From assembly GCA_030430165.1 (NCBI GenBank), contig JAUIGL010000001.1:124001-188000 (forward strand): a stretch of DNA of 64,000 nt, given 5' to 3'. A program made the translations under genes and the position numbers. Positions within the stretch are counted from its first letter, which is position 1. Every line of letters begins with the position of its first letter. The stretch is from a bacterium. Lineage in GTDB: Bacteria > Desulfobacterota > Binatia > HRBIN30 > CADEER01. Positions 26,201 through 35,356 of this stretch are shown here, piece after piece. Under the pieces are notes generated by a model. It saw only the letters and a program-made list of their open reading frames with translations. It was not told the origin of the DNA and made no database searches.

Positions 26201-26483
26201 GAGGCGCTGCGTCCGCAGGAGGAGCCGCGCGCGCTGGTTGAGCGTGTGCGCGTCTTCGCTCGGTTGGTCGGGATTCGACCGGCCTCCGCGTTCACCGACT
26301 GCTGCCGCAGCTGAACCTGCCTCAGGGTGAGTTGCCCGCCGCTGGCTTTGCCGGCGCGTGCGCTCACCCAGGCTGTTGTGCCTCGCGCGAGGACCTCGAT
26401 GGCTCTCTCGCGCGGCGCGAGACGCGAGGCGACGGGTCCTGTCTCCGGGGCGTCGCCGTTGGTTGGGGAATTCGGATCTTCCA

Positions 26484-26795
26484 ATGAAGCTGATTGCGGC
26501 ATGTGCGCGCGCTGTCGTCCTGTCACTCGCCATCGTCACGGCCCTGGTGCCTCTGCTGGCGAGGGAGCATGCGAAGATCCACCGAGCTCAGTCGGTCGAT
26601 TGCGCTGTCTGCGTGGTCGCTCCGTTCATGGTCGGCGACGAAGTCTCGCCGGTCACTCTTCCGGCTCCGGCGCCCGCCGGGGTCGTCGTCGCGCGTGTTT
26701 TCCGCCGTCCCGGGAGCCGGCCGCTGCCGCGCCCAGTGGGCCGCGGACCTCCGTCGCTCGTCGTTACTCGAGAGCTACACCGATTTCGAAGTTGA
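26484..26795 (+). CDS. Second small exported DUF2946-like protein
   Basis: 103 residues from ATG 26484. Signal peptide (LIAACARAVVLSLAIVTALVPLLA), then IHRAQSVDCAVC and, near the end, RPVGRGPPS. SVDC-x-x-C and RGPP are shared with the gene 280 bp upstream, so the two are diverged paralogues. The paired Cys could bind a metal or form a disulfide. It is 40 bp from the next exported protein, probably in one operon. The 283-bp spacer before it shows no gene. Confidence 0.55.
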   Translation: MKLIAACARAVVLSLAIVTALVPLLAREHAKIHRAQSVDCAVCVVAPFMVGDEVSPVTLPAPAPAGVVVARVFRRPGSRPLPRPVGRGPPSLVVTRELHRFRS

Positions 26796-26835
26796 CGAGT
26801 GAATCACCGCCCCCGACGGGGGCTCGGAGGAGAAA

Positions 26836-28131
26836 ATGCAAGCACGTATCAATCACTTCGCCATTGCGGCGATGCTTTCCCTACTCGCAATGCCGTGCGT
26901 CGTCGCGGCACAACATGGACATGACGACGGCCACGCCGACATGCTGGTCGGTGGCGATTCCGCCGGGGTCGGCAATCTGCTGGTCGACTATCCGTTCGGC
27001 GAGCGCCCGGTCGTCCGCGTTTCCGACAGTGGAGCTCCGGAAGGCCTGTTCACGGCCGTCGATCCGGGCTTCGATCGCGCCGAGGACGAGCCCGGCGAGG
27101 GCGTATTCGAGCTGCCTTCCGGCACCGAGATCTCGCTCGAGATCGTCGCGCTCGACGACAGCATCCAGCTGACCCTGGACAACGGTGTCGACCCGCTCGC
27201 CATCCTCGCCAACCCGGGCGACGACGCGGTGATCGGTCTGATCTCCGACGGAGAATGTGACCTCGAGGCGGTCGAGGGAGTTTGCGACCTTGGAACCAAC
27301 ACCTGCACTGTCGGGCAGGTCGGCGCGTCCTGCGACGAAGACGAGGAGTGCGACCAGGGCCAGTGCACCGCCGGCGACATCGGCGCCAACTGCTCCGAAG
27401 ACTCGGAGTGCAGCACGTTGTCGCCCGACATTCATAACCACCCCGAGTTCCAGCTGTTGCTTCTCGCCGAGCCGGATGAGTTCGCCGAAGGCGACGTCCT
27501 GTTCAAGGTCACCAACACCGACCTCGCCGGCTACGGCGAGTCGGAGATCTACAAGCTGACCCTGAGCAACGGCCACCTGCCGCACGCCGAGTTCGAGGAC
27601 TCGGCCGACGACAAGGAAAAGAAGGCCCGCGCCAAGTGCCTCGCGGCGATCGGCAAGGAAGTGCGCAAGGTGACGGCCGACCACTACAAGCGGATGACCC
27701 AGTGCATGGATGCGCTGGTCGCCGCCGAAGAGCTGGGTGGCAAGGAAGACAAGGTTGACTCGAGGTGCAGCCTGGACAGCAGTGCGAAGGGAGTCGTCGG
27801 CCGACTCGATGACAAGCTGACGAAAGCGATTGCCAAGATCGAAAAGAAGTGCGGCGATCCGACCCTCGGGGCGTCTTCGGAGCCGTTCACGCTGCGCCAG
27901 ATCAACAACCACCTGGGCATGGCGACCTGCCGCACCCAGGAGCTGGTGGGCGGTCTCTACAACGGTTCGCTCGGTATGCTGGAGGAACACTTCAGCGGTG
28001 AGTGCGACAGCAGTTTCTGCGACGGCGGAATCAACGATGGCATGGCTTGTTCCGACGATGAAGACTGCTCGGCCGAGGAGGACATCGAAGAGGCTCTGCC
28101 CTGCCTCAAGATGAGCCAGGCAGGCGAGTAA
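26836..28131 (+). CDS. Exported HxHPEFQL-domain protein with Cys-rich insertion
   Basis: 431 residues with GGAGGAG and a signal peptide ending VAAQHGHDDGHAD. Residues about 36-250 form the domain shared by five proteins in this cluster: GNLLVDYPFGE, FTAVDPGFD, SGTEISLEIVALD, NHPEFQLLLL and ESEIYKLTLSNG. In this copy about 60 residues with some ten cysteines (CDLGTNTCTVGQVGASC...) are inserted just before the HNHPEFQL strand. The C-terminal 175 residues are Lys/Glu-rich and helical with scattered cysteines. It is presumed periplasmic or secreted, with metal binding suggested by the His-rich N-terminus and neighbours. Confidence 0.7.
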   Translation: MQARINHFAIAAMLSLLAMPCVVAAQHGHDDGHADMLVGGDSAGVGNLLVDYPFGERPVVRVSDSGAPEGLFTAVDPGFDRAEDEPGEGVFELPSGTEISLEIVALDDSIQLTLDNGVDPLAILANPGDDAVIGLISDGECDLEAVEGVCDLGTNTCTVGQVGASCDEDEECDQGQCTAGDIGANCSEDSECSTLSPDIHNHPEFQLLLLAEPDEFAEGDVLFKVTNTDLAGYGESEIYKLTLSNGHLPHAEFEDSADDKEKKARAKCLAAIGKEVRKVTADHYKRMTQCMDALVAAEELGGKEDKVDSRCSLDSSAKGVVGRLDDKLTKAIAKIEKKCGDPTLGASSEPFTLRQINNHLGMATCRTQELVGGLYNGSLGMLEEHFSGECDSSFCDGGINDGMACSDDEDCSAEEDIEEALPCLKMSQAGE

Positions 28132-28147
28132 GGTTCCATCGGTGCCG

Positions 28148-28185
28148 GCGCGCCGCGTCTTGCCTTCGGGCGAGTCGCGGCGCGC
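28148..28185 (+). terminator. Strong UUCG-capped hairpin between exported-protein genes
   Basis: Arms GCGCGCCGCG and CGCGGCGCGC enclose, after one T-T mismatch, CTTGCC-TTCG-GGCGAG. The stem is about 16 bp, closed by a stable UUCG tetraloop. There is no U-tract and the next gene starts 25 bases later, so it may be a partial terminator or an mRNA 3'-end stabiliser that sets expression ratios. Confidence 0.55.
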
Positions 28186-28209
28186 TCGCCGCGACCAAGG
28201 AGCACGACC

Positions 28210-29484
28210 ATGTTGCGAGCCGACCGCTACCTCGTTGCGACCGTAGCCACACTCCTGTGCTGGTACGCCCAGCCTGCCGCCGCGCAACACGAGGACTTGT
28301 CCATCTATTCGTCGCAGGCTGGCGGCGGCCAGCTGGTGGCCGACTACGACTTCGGTGAGAAGATCGCGGTCAGCGATCGACTCGGCTTCCCGGTCGGTGG
28401 AGATCGATACTATGCGAGCGCCAACCCGGGATACGGCTCGCCGAGCGGGAGCATTCCCGGGGAGAGTTTGTTCGCGGTTGCCTCGGGGACGTCCATCAGC
28501 TTCGAGATCGTCGCGCTCGACGCGGGGGTGTCGGTCAAATGGGGGAGCACCGTGATCGACGCGCCCGGCGAATCGGCCACTATCGGTACCGTCGACCTGC
28601 ACGTTCACCCCGAGTATCAGCTCGTCGCGCCGGATGGCGTTACCGGTGACTACAACCTCTCGTTTCGATTGACGACCTCGGCGCCCGCTTACGCGGACTC
28701 TCCCGTCTATACCTTCGTATTGACCAACGCTGACGAAGACCCCACCGTAACCCCCACCGACACAGCGCCGGCAACCGCTACCGCCACAGCGACAGCGACT
28801 TCCACTGGCACCGCTACGGCGCCTGCGACTCCCACCGACACGGCGATCGCTGCGGCGACGCCGACTGAGACCCCAGCTGTCCCTCCGACCGATACTGCGA
28901 CGGCAACGCCTACGCCGACCGCTACGGAAATGGTAGAGTTCGGATGCCCGTTGCTGCCGCGTGACGGTTGTTTGACCTCGGTGCAGCCCACGAGGTCGCT
29001 GCTGTTGATGAAGAATCTCGGGGGCGGGCGCCGCAAGATGGTGATCAAATGGCTGAAAGGGGAGGCGACGGATCTGGCCGACTTCGCTGAGCCGGATGTT
29101 TCGACCTCGTACGCCGCCTGCATCTATTCGGAAGATGGCGGGAGTCCCAGCCTGGTGATGGGCTCGGTGGTGGCGCCGGGGGGCAGCTGCAACGGCAGGC
29201 CATGCTGGAAGCAGACGCGCTCTGGGTATGTGTTCCGAGACCGCTCGGCAGCGCAGGGCGGCGTCAAGACGGTCAAGCTTCGCGCGGGCGACGCCGGTCG
29301 CGCCAAGCTGATCTTCAAGGCTCTGGGAGATGCGTTGGTGCTACCGGCGTTGCCGCTGGTGCAGTCGCCACGGGCGCTGGTGCAGATCATCAACGACGAA
29401 GTGGACGGTCGCTGCTGGGAGATCTCACTGCCCGCTCCTCCGGTGACGGCTACGACTCAGAAATTCAAAGACAAAGGTGAATGA
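28210..29484 (+). CDS. Exported HVHPEYQL-domain protein fused to a GCP...CW domain
   Basis: 424 residues, signal peptide cleaved near AQPAAAQHED. Residues 36-175 carry the cluster's shared domain: GGGQLVADYDFGE, YYASANPGYG, SISFEIVALDAG, LHVHPEYQLV and YADSPVYTFVLTN. A Thr/Ala/Pro linker follows (about 176-240). The last 180 residues form a second domain (FGCPLLPRDGCLTS ... NGRPCWKQTRSGYVF ... GRCWEISLPAPP) that also occurs in the large protein at 51851-54607. GAC-CAAGGAG precedes the ATG. Its stop overlaps the next start (ATGA). Confidence 0.72.
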   Translation: MLRADRYLVATVATLLCWYAQPAAAQHEDLSIYSSQAGGGQLVADYDFGEKIAVSDRLGFPVGGDRYYASANPGYGSPSGSIPGESLFAVASGTSISFEIVALDAGVSVKWGSTVIDAPGESATIGTVDLHVHPEYQLVAPDGVTGDYNLSFRLTTSAPAYADSPVYTFVLTNADEDPTVTPTDTAPATATATATATSTGTATAPATPTDTAIAAATPTETPAVPPTDTATATPTPTATEMVEFGCPLLPRDGCLTSVQPTRSLLLMKNLGGGRRKMVIKWLKGEATDLADFAEPDVSTSYAACIYSEDGGSPSLVMGSVVAPGGSCNGRPCWKQTRSGYVFRDRSAAQGGVKTVKLRAGDAGRAKLIFKALGDALVLPALPLVQSPRALVQIINDEVDGRCWEISLPAPPVTATTQKFKDKGE

Positions 29485-30377
29485 GAATGAAGTTTCGATC
29501 CTTCCCGACCTCGAATGACCGGACAAGGTCACGATCGTCGATCGTGACCGCAACGGCGGCGGCGTTGCTCCTGATCGCCGTCGCGGGCGAGGTCCGAGCG
29601 CAGGATGTCGACGTCGTTGTCTTATCGACCGAGCCCGGCGGCGGGACGTTGGTGGCGGCCCAGTACGACTTCGCGACGCCGGTCCGGGTGCAAGATCGTC
29701 TGGGGTTTTGTCCCGGTGGCCAATGCTTCTATTCGTCGACCAATCCCGGATACCGGACACCGTCGATCGGCCAGGACGGGCTCCACCCGCTTACGGCGGG
29801 AACGCCCGTGAGCTTCGAGATCGTCGCGATCGATGCCGGCATTTCCGTCAAGTGGGGCTCGACCGTCATTGACGCAGTCGGCGAATCGACTCGGATTGGC
29901 AACGCGCTCGCCCTACACGTTCATCCCGAGTACCAACTCGAGGCGGCCGAGGGAGTGGTTGGCGAGTTCGAGCTGTCGTTTCGTTTGACGTCGACCTCGC
30001 CGCAGTACGGAGACTCGGAGGTTCGAAATTTCATTCTTTCCAACGGTGACGCTCCGCCCACCGAGACGGCAGCGCCAGCGACGCCGACACCTTCACCCAC
30101 CGAGCAACCGACCGCGCCGCCGACGGCTACCGAACCGCCGACTGCGACGCCGACCCACACCCACACGCCGACCGAGACTGTGCCGCCGAACGAAACCTGC
30201 GACGGCGACTGCGACGGCGACGGCGCGGTGTCGATCGCCGAGCTGATCCGCGGCGTCAACATCGCGCTCGGGTCGCTGGAGGTCGGTGAGTGTCCTGCCT
30301 TCGACATCAACGACGACGGAATGGTCTCGATCAACGAGCTGATCAGCGCGGTGAACGACGCTCTCAATGGTTGCTGA
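29481..30377 (+). CDS. Exported HVHPEYQL-domain protein with dockerin-like tail
   Basis: 298 residues; start ATG 29481 overlaps the upstream stop (ATG 29487 also fits). The signal peptide is LLLIAVAGEVRAQ. The shared domain (about 40-190) has GGGTLVAAQYDF, FYSSTNPGYRTPS, VSFEIVAIDAGISVKWGS and LHVHPEYQLE. A Pro/Thr linker leads to a dockerin-like pair of calcium-loop repeats: GDCDGDGAVSIAELI and FDINDDGMVSINELI, ending in Cys. Dockerins dock to cohesins in cellulosomes; in this lineage such tails are common on exported proteins and their partner is unknown. The stop overlaps the next gene by 11 bases. Confidence 0.75.
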   Translation: MRMKFRSFPTSNDRTRSRSSIVTATAAALLLIAVAGEVRAQDVDVVVLSTEPGGGTLVAAQYDFATPVRVQDRLGFCPGGQCFYSSTNPGYRTPSIGQDGLHPLTAGTPVSFEIVAIDAGISVKWGSTVIDAVGESTRIGNALALHVHPEYQLEAAEGVVGEFELSFRLTSTSPQYGDSEVRNFILSNGDAPPTETAAPATPTPSPTEQPTAPPTATEPPTATPTHTHTPTETVPPNETCDGDCDGDGAVSIAELIRGVNIALGSLEVGECPAFDINDDGMVSINELISAVNDALNGC

Positions 30378-32985
30378 CACGATCCAATCGACCGTCGGGC
30401 GGCGTTCGGCCGCTCCGGTACCAGCTGCGGTGGCGCGCGCACGCGCCGAGCAGCGGGTTCTGCTGGTCTTGTTCTTTGCCTCTGGCTTCGCCGGCTTGGT
30501 CTATCAGGTTTGTTGGTTGCGGCAGCTTGGGTTGCTGCTTGGTAGCACGGCCTATGCGGCATCGACGACCCTGGTGATCTTCTTCTCGGGTCTGGCGCTC
30601 GGCAGCTGGTGGTGGGGGCGGCGTGCCGCTGCGCTGCTGCGGCCGCTGCGCGCCTACGCCGGCCTCGAAGTCGGCATCGCCCTGGCTTCGTTGAGCTATT
30701 TCGCCTTGCTGGGCGCATACCACTCGATTTACGGATCGTTGTTCAATCGATTGTTTGGTTCCCCGGTCGCCTTTCTCGCCGCCAAGGCGCTGCTGGCCAT
30801 GACGATGCTGCTCCCTGCTGCGGTACTCATGGGCGGCACGCTACCGGTGATCGGTCAGTATCTGGTGCGCCGCAACGACGAAACGGCGACCACAGCGACC
30901 CTGCTGTATGGGGTAAACACGGCGGGCGCTGCCTGCGGTGCGTTAGCGGCAGGGTTCCTTTTGCCCGCGGCGATCGGATACCGCGGCGCCTATGCGACGG
31001 CGATGACACTCAACGTCGTTGTCGCTTTGGTAGCCTGGAGCCTCGATCGCGGCAAAGCGCCGGTCTCGTCGTCGGAACAATCCGCTTCCCCGGCGGCAAC
31101 GGGGCAGGCTGCGGTCGGCGATGCTGACGTTTCGTTGCGGGCGAGCTGCGTTCTGGCACTGCTGTCGGGGTTTGCCACGCTCTGCTTGCAAGTCCTGTGG
31201 ACCAAGATGTTCGCCCAGGTCCTGCACAACTCGGTCTATTCGTTCGCGGCGATTCTGGTGGTTTTTCTGGTCTCGCTGGCCCTTGGCTCGGCGATCGCCC
31301 ACCGGCTCTGCCGGGGCGGTGGTGAGCCGCGCCGTGTCCTGGTTGCGTTGCTGTCGCTTGCCGGTGTCGCCGTCGCCGCGGTTCCTTTCGTTTTTCACGG
31401 TGTCACCGGCGGTCTCTACTACGTGGCTGCCGAGGCGCGTTGGTGGGCCTACGTCGCTACCGTGTTCGGCACGGTTGCCGTGGTTCTGATGCCGGCAGTG
31501 GTCTTGATGGGGACGGTGTTTCCGTACACCTGGAAGACGGCGGAGTCGCGAGGCTTGGGCCCTGGCGAGACGATCGGCACCTTGGTCGCGATCAATACCC
31601 TGGGGTCGATACTTGGCGCCGGGCTTGCTGGCTTCGTGTTGCTGCCGACTTTCGGCCTGTGGGCGAGTGTCAAAACCATGGGGCTCCTCTATCTCGCCGC
31701 GGCGGCGGTGCTCGCGCAGCGAGGGGAGGTCAGCTTTGCTTGGCGAGTTGCGCCAATCGCGGCGACGTTTCTCTTTGCCACTGTGCTCGACCCCGCCGGG
31801 CTACGACTCGTACGCACCGATGCATCCAAGAATGAGATCATCTACGAAACCTGGGAAGGCGCGCACGGGGTCGTCGCGGTCGTGCGCCGCGGCGAGCACC
31901 TGCGGACCAAGGTCGACAACTACTACTCGCTCGGTGGCACCGCCGCGGCGACCTATGAGCGCACCCAGGCGGATCTGCCGTTGATCGTGCACGGCGCGCC
32001 GCAGTCGGTTTTCTTTCTCGGTCTCGGATCGGGGATCACCGCCGGCGCAGCTGTCGCGCATCCGCTCGAGAAGATCGTTGTTGCCGAGCTGATTCCGGAA
32101 GTGGTCGAGGCCTCGCGGCGTTACTTCCACAAGTATACCAACGGGCTGTTCGACGATGCGCGGGTCCGGGTGGTCGCCGAGGACGGCCGCAACTACCTCA
32201 GCGGGATGGACGAGACCTACGATGTCGTGGTCGCTGATCTGTTCATCCCTTGGAAATCGGGCGCGGGGAGCTTGTACACGGTCGAGCACTTCACGACGGT
32301 ACGCGACCGGTTGAACGAGGGAGGCCTGTTTGCACAATGGCTGCCACTGTACCAGCTGTCGAAAGACGAGTTCTTCGTCATTGCGCGGACCATGCTGGAA
32401 GTCTTCCCGCAAGTCACTTTGTGGCGGGGCGATTTCAATCCTGGGCGCCCGATTGCCGCTTTGGTCGGCCACCAGCAGGCGGGGCCTCTGGATGTCGAGG
32501 CTTTGGTGCAGGGGTTTCGCCGCCGCAAGGGCGCCGCCGGCGCCGACCGCCAGAGCGCGCTTGCCACCACCGCGTTGTTCTACGCCGGCAACGTGACCGC
32601 CGACCGAGATCGCTACGCCGAGCACATCATCAACACGGACGATTGGCCGGTCATCGAGTTCTCGGCGCCGATCACACAGCGCGAAGTTCGCGGCAAGGCC
32701 GGCTCCTGGTTCGTCGATCGCCAGCTGGAGACCTACTATGCGGAGCTGGCACGGGTCGCGCCGCCGCGCGGTGATCCGTATCTCGCCGAGCTCGATGATG
32801 ATGAGATCGGCTTCGTCGAGGGCGGGCGGCACCTGTTCGCTGCCAAAGTGTTTCAACGCCTCGAAGACGCCGATCGGTCGGCCGAGCACATGGCCGCTTA
32901 TGCGGCACGCATGCCCGACTACATGGTCGCCGGTGCAGACCAGAATGATCACCCGCCCGCCGCCGACTCGCTGGATGAATTATGA
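30367..32985 (+). CDS. Membrane-fused spermidine-synthase-like aminopropyltransferase
   Basis: 872 residues. The N-terminal 480 residues hold about a dozen TM helices (FASGFAGLVYQVCWLRQLGLLLG, ALGSWWWGRRAA, VLMGGTLPVIGQYLV, LYGVNTAGAACGAL), the MFS-like part of fused spermidine synthases. The C-terminal methyltransferase-like fold has VFFLGLGSGITAGAA, VVAELIPEVVEASRRYF and VVVADLFIPW. The family includes enzymes transferring aminopropyl groups, but many have no known substrate. The gene overlaps both the preceding exported-domain gene and the following TonB receptor gene (ATGA), so it is tightly coupled to the metal cluster; a metallophore or envelope polyamine role is inference only. Confidence 0.82.
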   Translation: MVADTIQSTVGRRSAAPVPAAVARARAEQRVLLVLFFASGFAGLVYQVCWLRQLGLLLGSTAYAASTTLVIFFSGLALGSWWWGRRAAALLRPLRAYAGLEVGIALASLSYFALLGAYHSIYGSLFNRLFGSPVAFLAAKALLAMTMLLPAAVLMGGTLPVIGQYLVRRNDETATTATLLYGVNTAGAACGALAAGFLLPAAIGYRGAYATAMTLNVVVALVAWSLDRGKAPVSSSEQSASPAATGQAAVGDADVSLRASCVLALLSGFATLCLQVLWTKMFAQVLHNSVYSFAAILVVFLVSLALGSAIAHRLCRGGGEPRRVLVALLSLAGVAVAAVPFVFHGVTGGLYYVAAEARWWAYVATVFGTVAVVLMPAVVLMGTVFPYTWKTAESRGLGPGETIGTLVAINTLGSILGAGLAGFVLLPTFGLWASVKTMGLLYLAAAAVLAQRGEVSFAWRVAPIAATFLFATVLDPAGLRLVRTDASKNEIIYETWEGAHGVVAVVRRGEHLRTKVDNYYSLGGTAAATYERTQADLPLIVHGAPQSVFFLGLGSGITAGAAVAHPLEKIVVAELIPEVVEASRRYFHKYTNGLFDDARVRVVAEDGRNYLSGMDETYDVVVADLFIPWKSGAGSLYTVEHFTTVRDRLNEGGLFAQWLPLYQLSKDEFFVIARTMLEVFPQVTLWRGDFNPGRPIAALVGHQQAGPLDVEALVQGFRRRKGAAGADRQSALATTALFYAGNVTADRDRYAEHIINTDDWPVIEFSAPITQREVRGKAGSWFVDRQLETYYAELARVAPPRGDPYLAELDDDEIGFVEGGRHLFAAKVFQRLEDADRSAEHMAAYAARMPDYMVAGADQNDHPPAADSLDEL

Positions 32986-35204
32986 GATCTCGAATTCCGT
33001 TTCGTTTCCGTGCCTTGTTCACTTCCACCGCACTCGTCGTCGCGGCCGTGATCGTTTTGGCCCGAGTCTCCGATGCGGTCGATGATGCGGCCCCGGTGCC
33101 CAACCAACCGCCTCATGTCGAGGGAACGGGCGACAGCCACGATGCGTCGACCCATGGCGAGGCATCGGAGGACCACCCCGCCGAGTCGAGCCATGGCGAC
33201 GCGTCGGACGACCACCACGACGAGCATCTCAGCAGCGTCGAGGAGATCGTCGTCACGGCTCCGCTGCAGCGCAGCATCAAGCAGCTGGCAAAGCCGGTGG
33301 TGGTGATGACCGAGGACGAGATCCGCCAGAATGCGGCGCCACAGATCGGTGAGGTTCTCGACGGGCTCCCCGGAGTCCACCAGAGCTATTTCGGACCGGG
33401 TGCAAGCCGACCGGTGATTCGCGGCCTGGCCGGCGACAACATCCGTATTCTCCAGAACGGCCTCGGCCTCATCGACGCGTCCGCGATCAGCCCCGACCAC
33501 GCCGTCGGCGTCGAGCCGCTGCTCATCCAGAGAGCCGAGGTGGTACGTGGTCCGTCGGCCCTGTTGTACGGGCCGAACGCGATCGGCGGCGTCGTCAACC
33601 TGAAGACGCGCGGACTGCCGGATACGCGAGTCGAAGGCGTGCAGGGGGCGATCTTGGGGCGGGGCAACTCCGTCAACAACGACGGAGCCGGATCGGCGTA
33701 CCTGGAAGGCGGCTACAAGGGGTTTCAGATTCACGCCAACGGATTCGCTCGCAAGACGGACAATCTGTCGATTCCCGGTTTCGCGCGGTCGGCGGAGCTT
33801 CGCGCCGTGGATCCGCTGCCGCCGGGTGAGACGGAAGAGAAGGGGGAGCTGGTCAACACGGCGCTCGAGAACCAGGGCGGCGGAATCGGAGCCGCGTACC
33901 ACTGGGACAACGGGTGGATCGGTGTCGCCCCGGCGATCTACAAGTCCACCTACGGCATTCCCGGCGCGCCCGCGACCTACATCGACCTCGACCAGCGCCG
34001 GCTCGATTTCGGTGGCTACTTGCAAGCTCCGCTGCCGGGCATCGAGGCGATCGAAGCGAAATTGGGTTTCGTAGACTACGAGCACGAGGAGCTCGAGGCG
34101 ACGACGCGCGGAACCGTCGTCGGCACTCGCTTCGAGAATCAGGGGTACGATTTGCGAATCGATGCCACCCACTCACCGATTGCTGGTGTCGAAGGGAGCA
34201 TTGGTTTCGAGAGCTACTACTCCGACTTCGACGCAACCGGCGCCGAGGCCTTCTTCCCCCCCACCGAGACTTCGGTGCAGTCGATCTTCGCATTCGAGGA
34301 GATCGTCATCGGTGCCGCCCGCATCCAGGCGGCGGGACGCATCGACTTCTCGTCCTTCGACGCCGCGACGTCGCCGCTCTTCGGGCCCGGCGACTCGCGA
34401 GACTTCGTCACCGGAGGCGGATCGCTCGGTGCGGTGTTGACGCCGGTCGAACCCTACTCGGTGGCGGTCAACGTCGCCTACGCGCAGCGGCCGCCGAACG
34501 CGGCGGAGCTCTATGCAGACGGCCCGCACTTGGCTACGGCGCAGTACGAGGTCGGTGACCGTGACCTCGACGAGCAGGAATCGCTCGGCTTCGAGGTCGT
34601 CGCGCGCAAAGCCGCGGGACGGGTGACCGGGTCGGCCGGGGTCTACTACAACCACATCGACAATTTCATCGATTTGATTCCGACCGGTGAGTTCTTCGAC
34701 ACGTCCGAGCTCGGGCACTCGCACGGCGGCGACCCCATCATCCCGATCTTTCAGTTCGAGAACGTGCCGGCCGAATTCGTCGGCATGGAGGCCGACGTCA
34801 CCGTCCACGTCGTCGAGGCGGCGTCGTACGACGTCCACCTCAACCTGCTCGCCGACTGGGTCTTCGCGCAGCGGCGAGATACGGGAGAGGATCTTCCGTA
34901 CTTGCCGCCTCTGCGCTTGGGCGGGGAGGTCGTTTTCGACTGGCAGGGGCTGACGACCCAGCTCTCGCTGCGGTGGGACCGCAAGCAGGACAACACGCCA
35001 GAGTTCATCCTGCCGACAGACGGCTACGTGATGCTCGACATCGGCGCCAACTACCAGTGGCCGACGAGCTTCGGCACTTTCGATCTCTTCTTGCGGGGAA
35101 CCAACTTGCTCGACCAGACGGCGCGCCTCTCGACTTCGACGCGGAAAGACTTCGCACCGCTCGGCGGCGTGGCCGTTTCTGGGGGAGCTCTCTTTCAATT
35201 TTGA
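32982..35204 (+). CDS. TonB-dependent receptor, ZnuD-like, His-rich
   Basis: 740 residues with a signal peptide. The mature N-terminus is His/Asp-rich (about 49-80: DSHDASTHGEASEDH, DDHHDEHLS) and precedes the TonB box EEIVVTA. The plug contains SRPVIRGLAGDNIRILQNG and ISPDHAVGVEPLLI, close to the ZnuD family of zinc receptors. The barrel has an extracellular HSHGGD loop (about 578-583) and ends in GGALFQF. It should import a metal or metal complex across the outer membrane using TonB. Translation is coupled to the aminopropyltransferase gene. Zinc is the best guess from the ZnuD-like plug and His clusters. Confidence 0.88.
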   Translation: MRSRIPFRFRALFTSTALVVAAVIVLARVSDAVDDAAPVPNQPPHVEGTGDSHDASTHGEASEDHPAESSHGDASDDHHDEHLSSVEEIVVTAPLQRSIKQLAKPVVVMTEDEIRQNAAPQIGEVLDGLPGVHQSYFGPGASRPVIRGLAGDNIRILQNGLGLIDASAISPDHAVGVEPLLIQRAEVVRGPSALLYGPNAIGGVVNLKTRGLPDTRVEGVQGAILGRGNSVNNDGAGSAYLEGGYKGFQIHANGFARKTDNLSIPGFARSAELRAVDPLPPGETEEKGELVNTALENQGGGIGAAYHWDNGWIGVAPAIYKSTYGIPGAPATYIDLDQRRLDFGGYLQAPLPGIEAIEAKLGFVDYEHEELEATTRGTVVGTRFENQGYDLRIDATHSPIAGVEGSIGFESYYSDFDATGAEAFFPPTETSVQSIFAFEEIVIGAARIQAAGRIDFSSFDAATSPLFGPGDSRDFVTGGGSLGAVLTPVEPYSVAVNVAYAQRPPNAAELYADGPHLATAQYEVGDRDLDEQESLGFEVVARKAAGRVTGSAGVYYNHIDNFIDLIPTGEFFDTSELGHSHGGDPIIPIFQFENVPAEFVGMEADVTVHVVEAASYDVHLNLLADWVFAQRRDTGEDLPYLPPLRLGGEVVFDWQGLTTQLSLRWDRKQDNTPEFILPTDGYVMLDIGANYQWPTSFGTFDLFLRGTNLLDQTARLSTSTRKDFAPLGGVAVSGGALFQF

Positions 35205-35356
35205 TCGTCCACGTGACGTCGCTACCGCAGGATTGTGTTGGACACGGAGACTGAGCAGGCATGTCGATAGTTGCTGAAAAACTGACCACCTTGGGGGTTC
35301 CGTTTTTTTTCCGCGCCAAGACGCCAGGGCGCCAAGCGGGGCTTTGGGCTTTTGCG

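Noticed and set aside
26881-28608. 575-codon minus-strand frame opposite the exported HxHPEFQL protein
   Set aside because: Antisense to two exported proteins with signal peptides and ribosome sites; composition is that of a complement.
35261-35356. Longer N-terminus for the lipoprotein at 35357
   Set aside because: The extra codons run through a dispersed-repeat relative and push the signal sequence away from the N-terminus.
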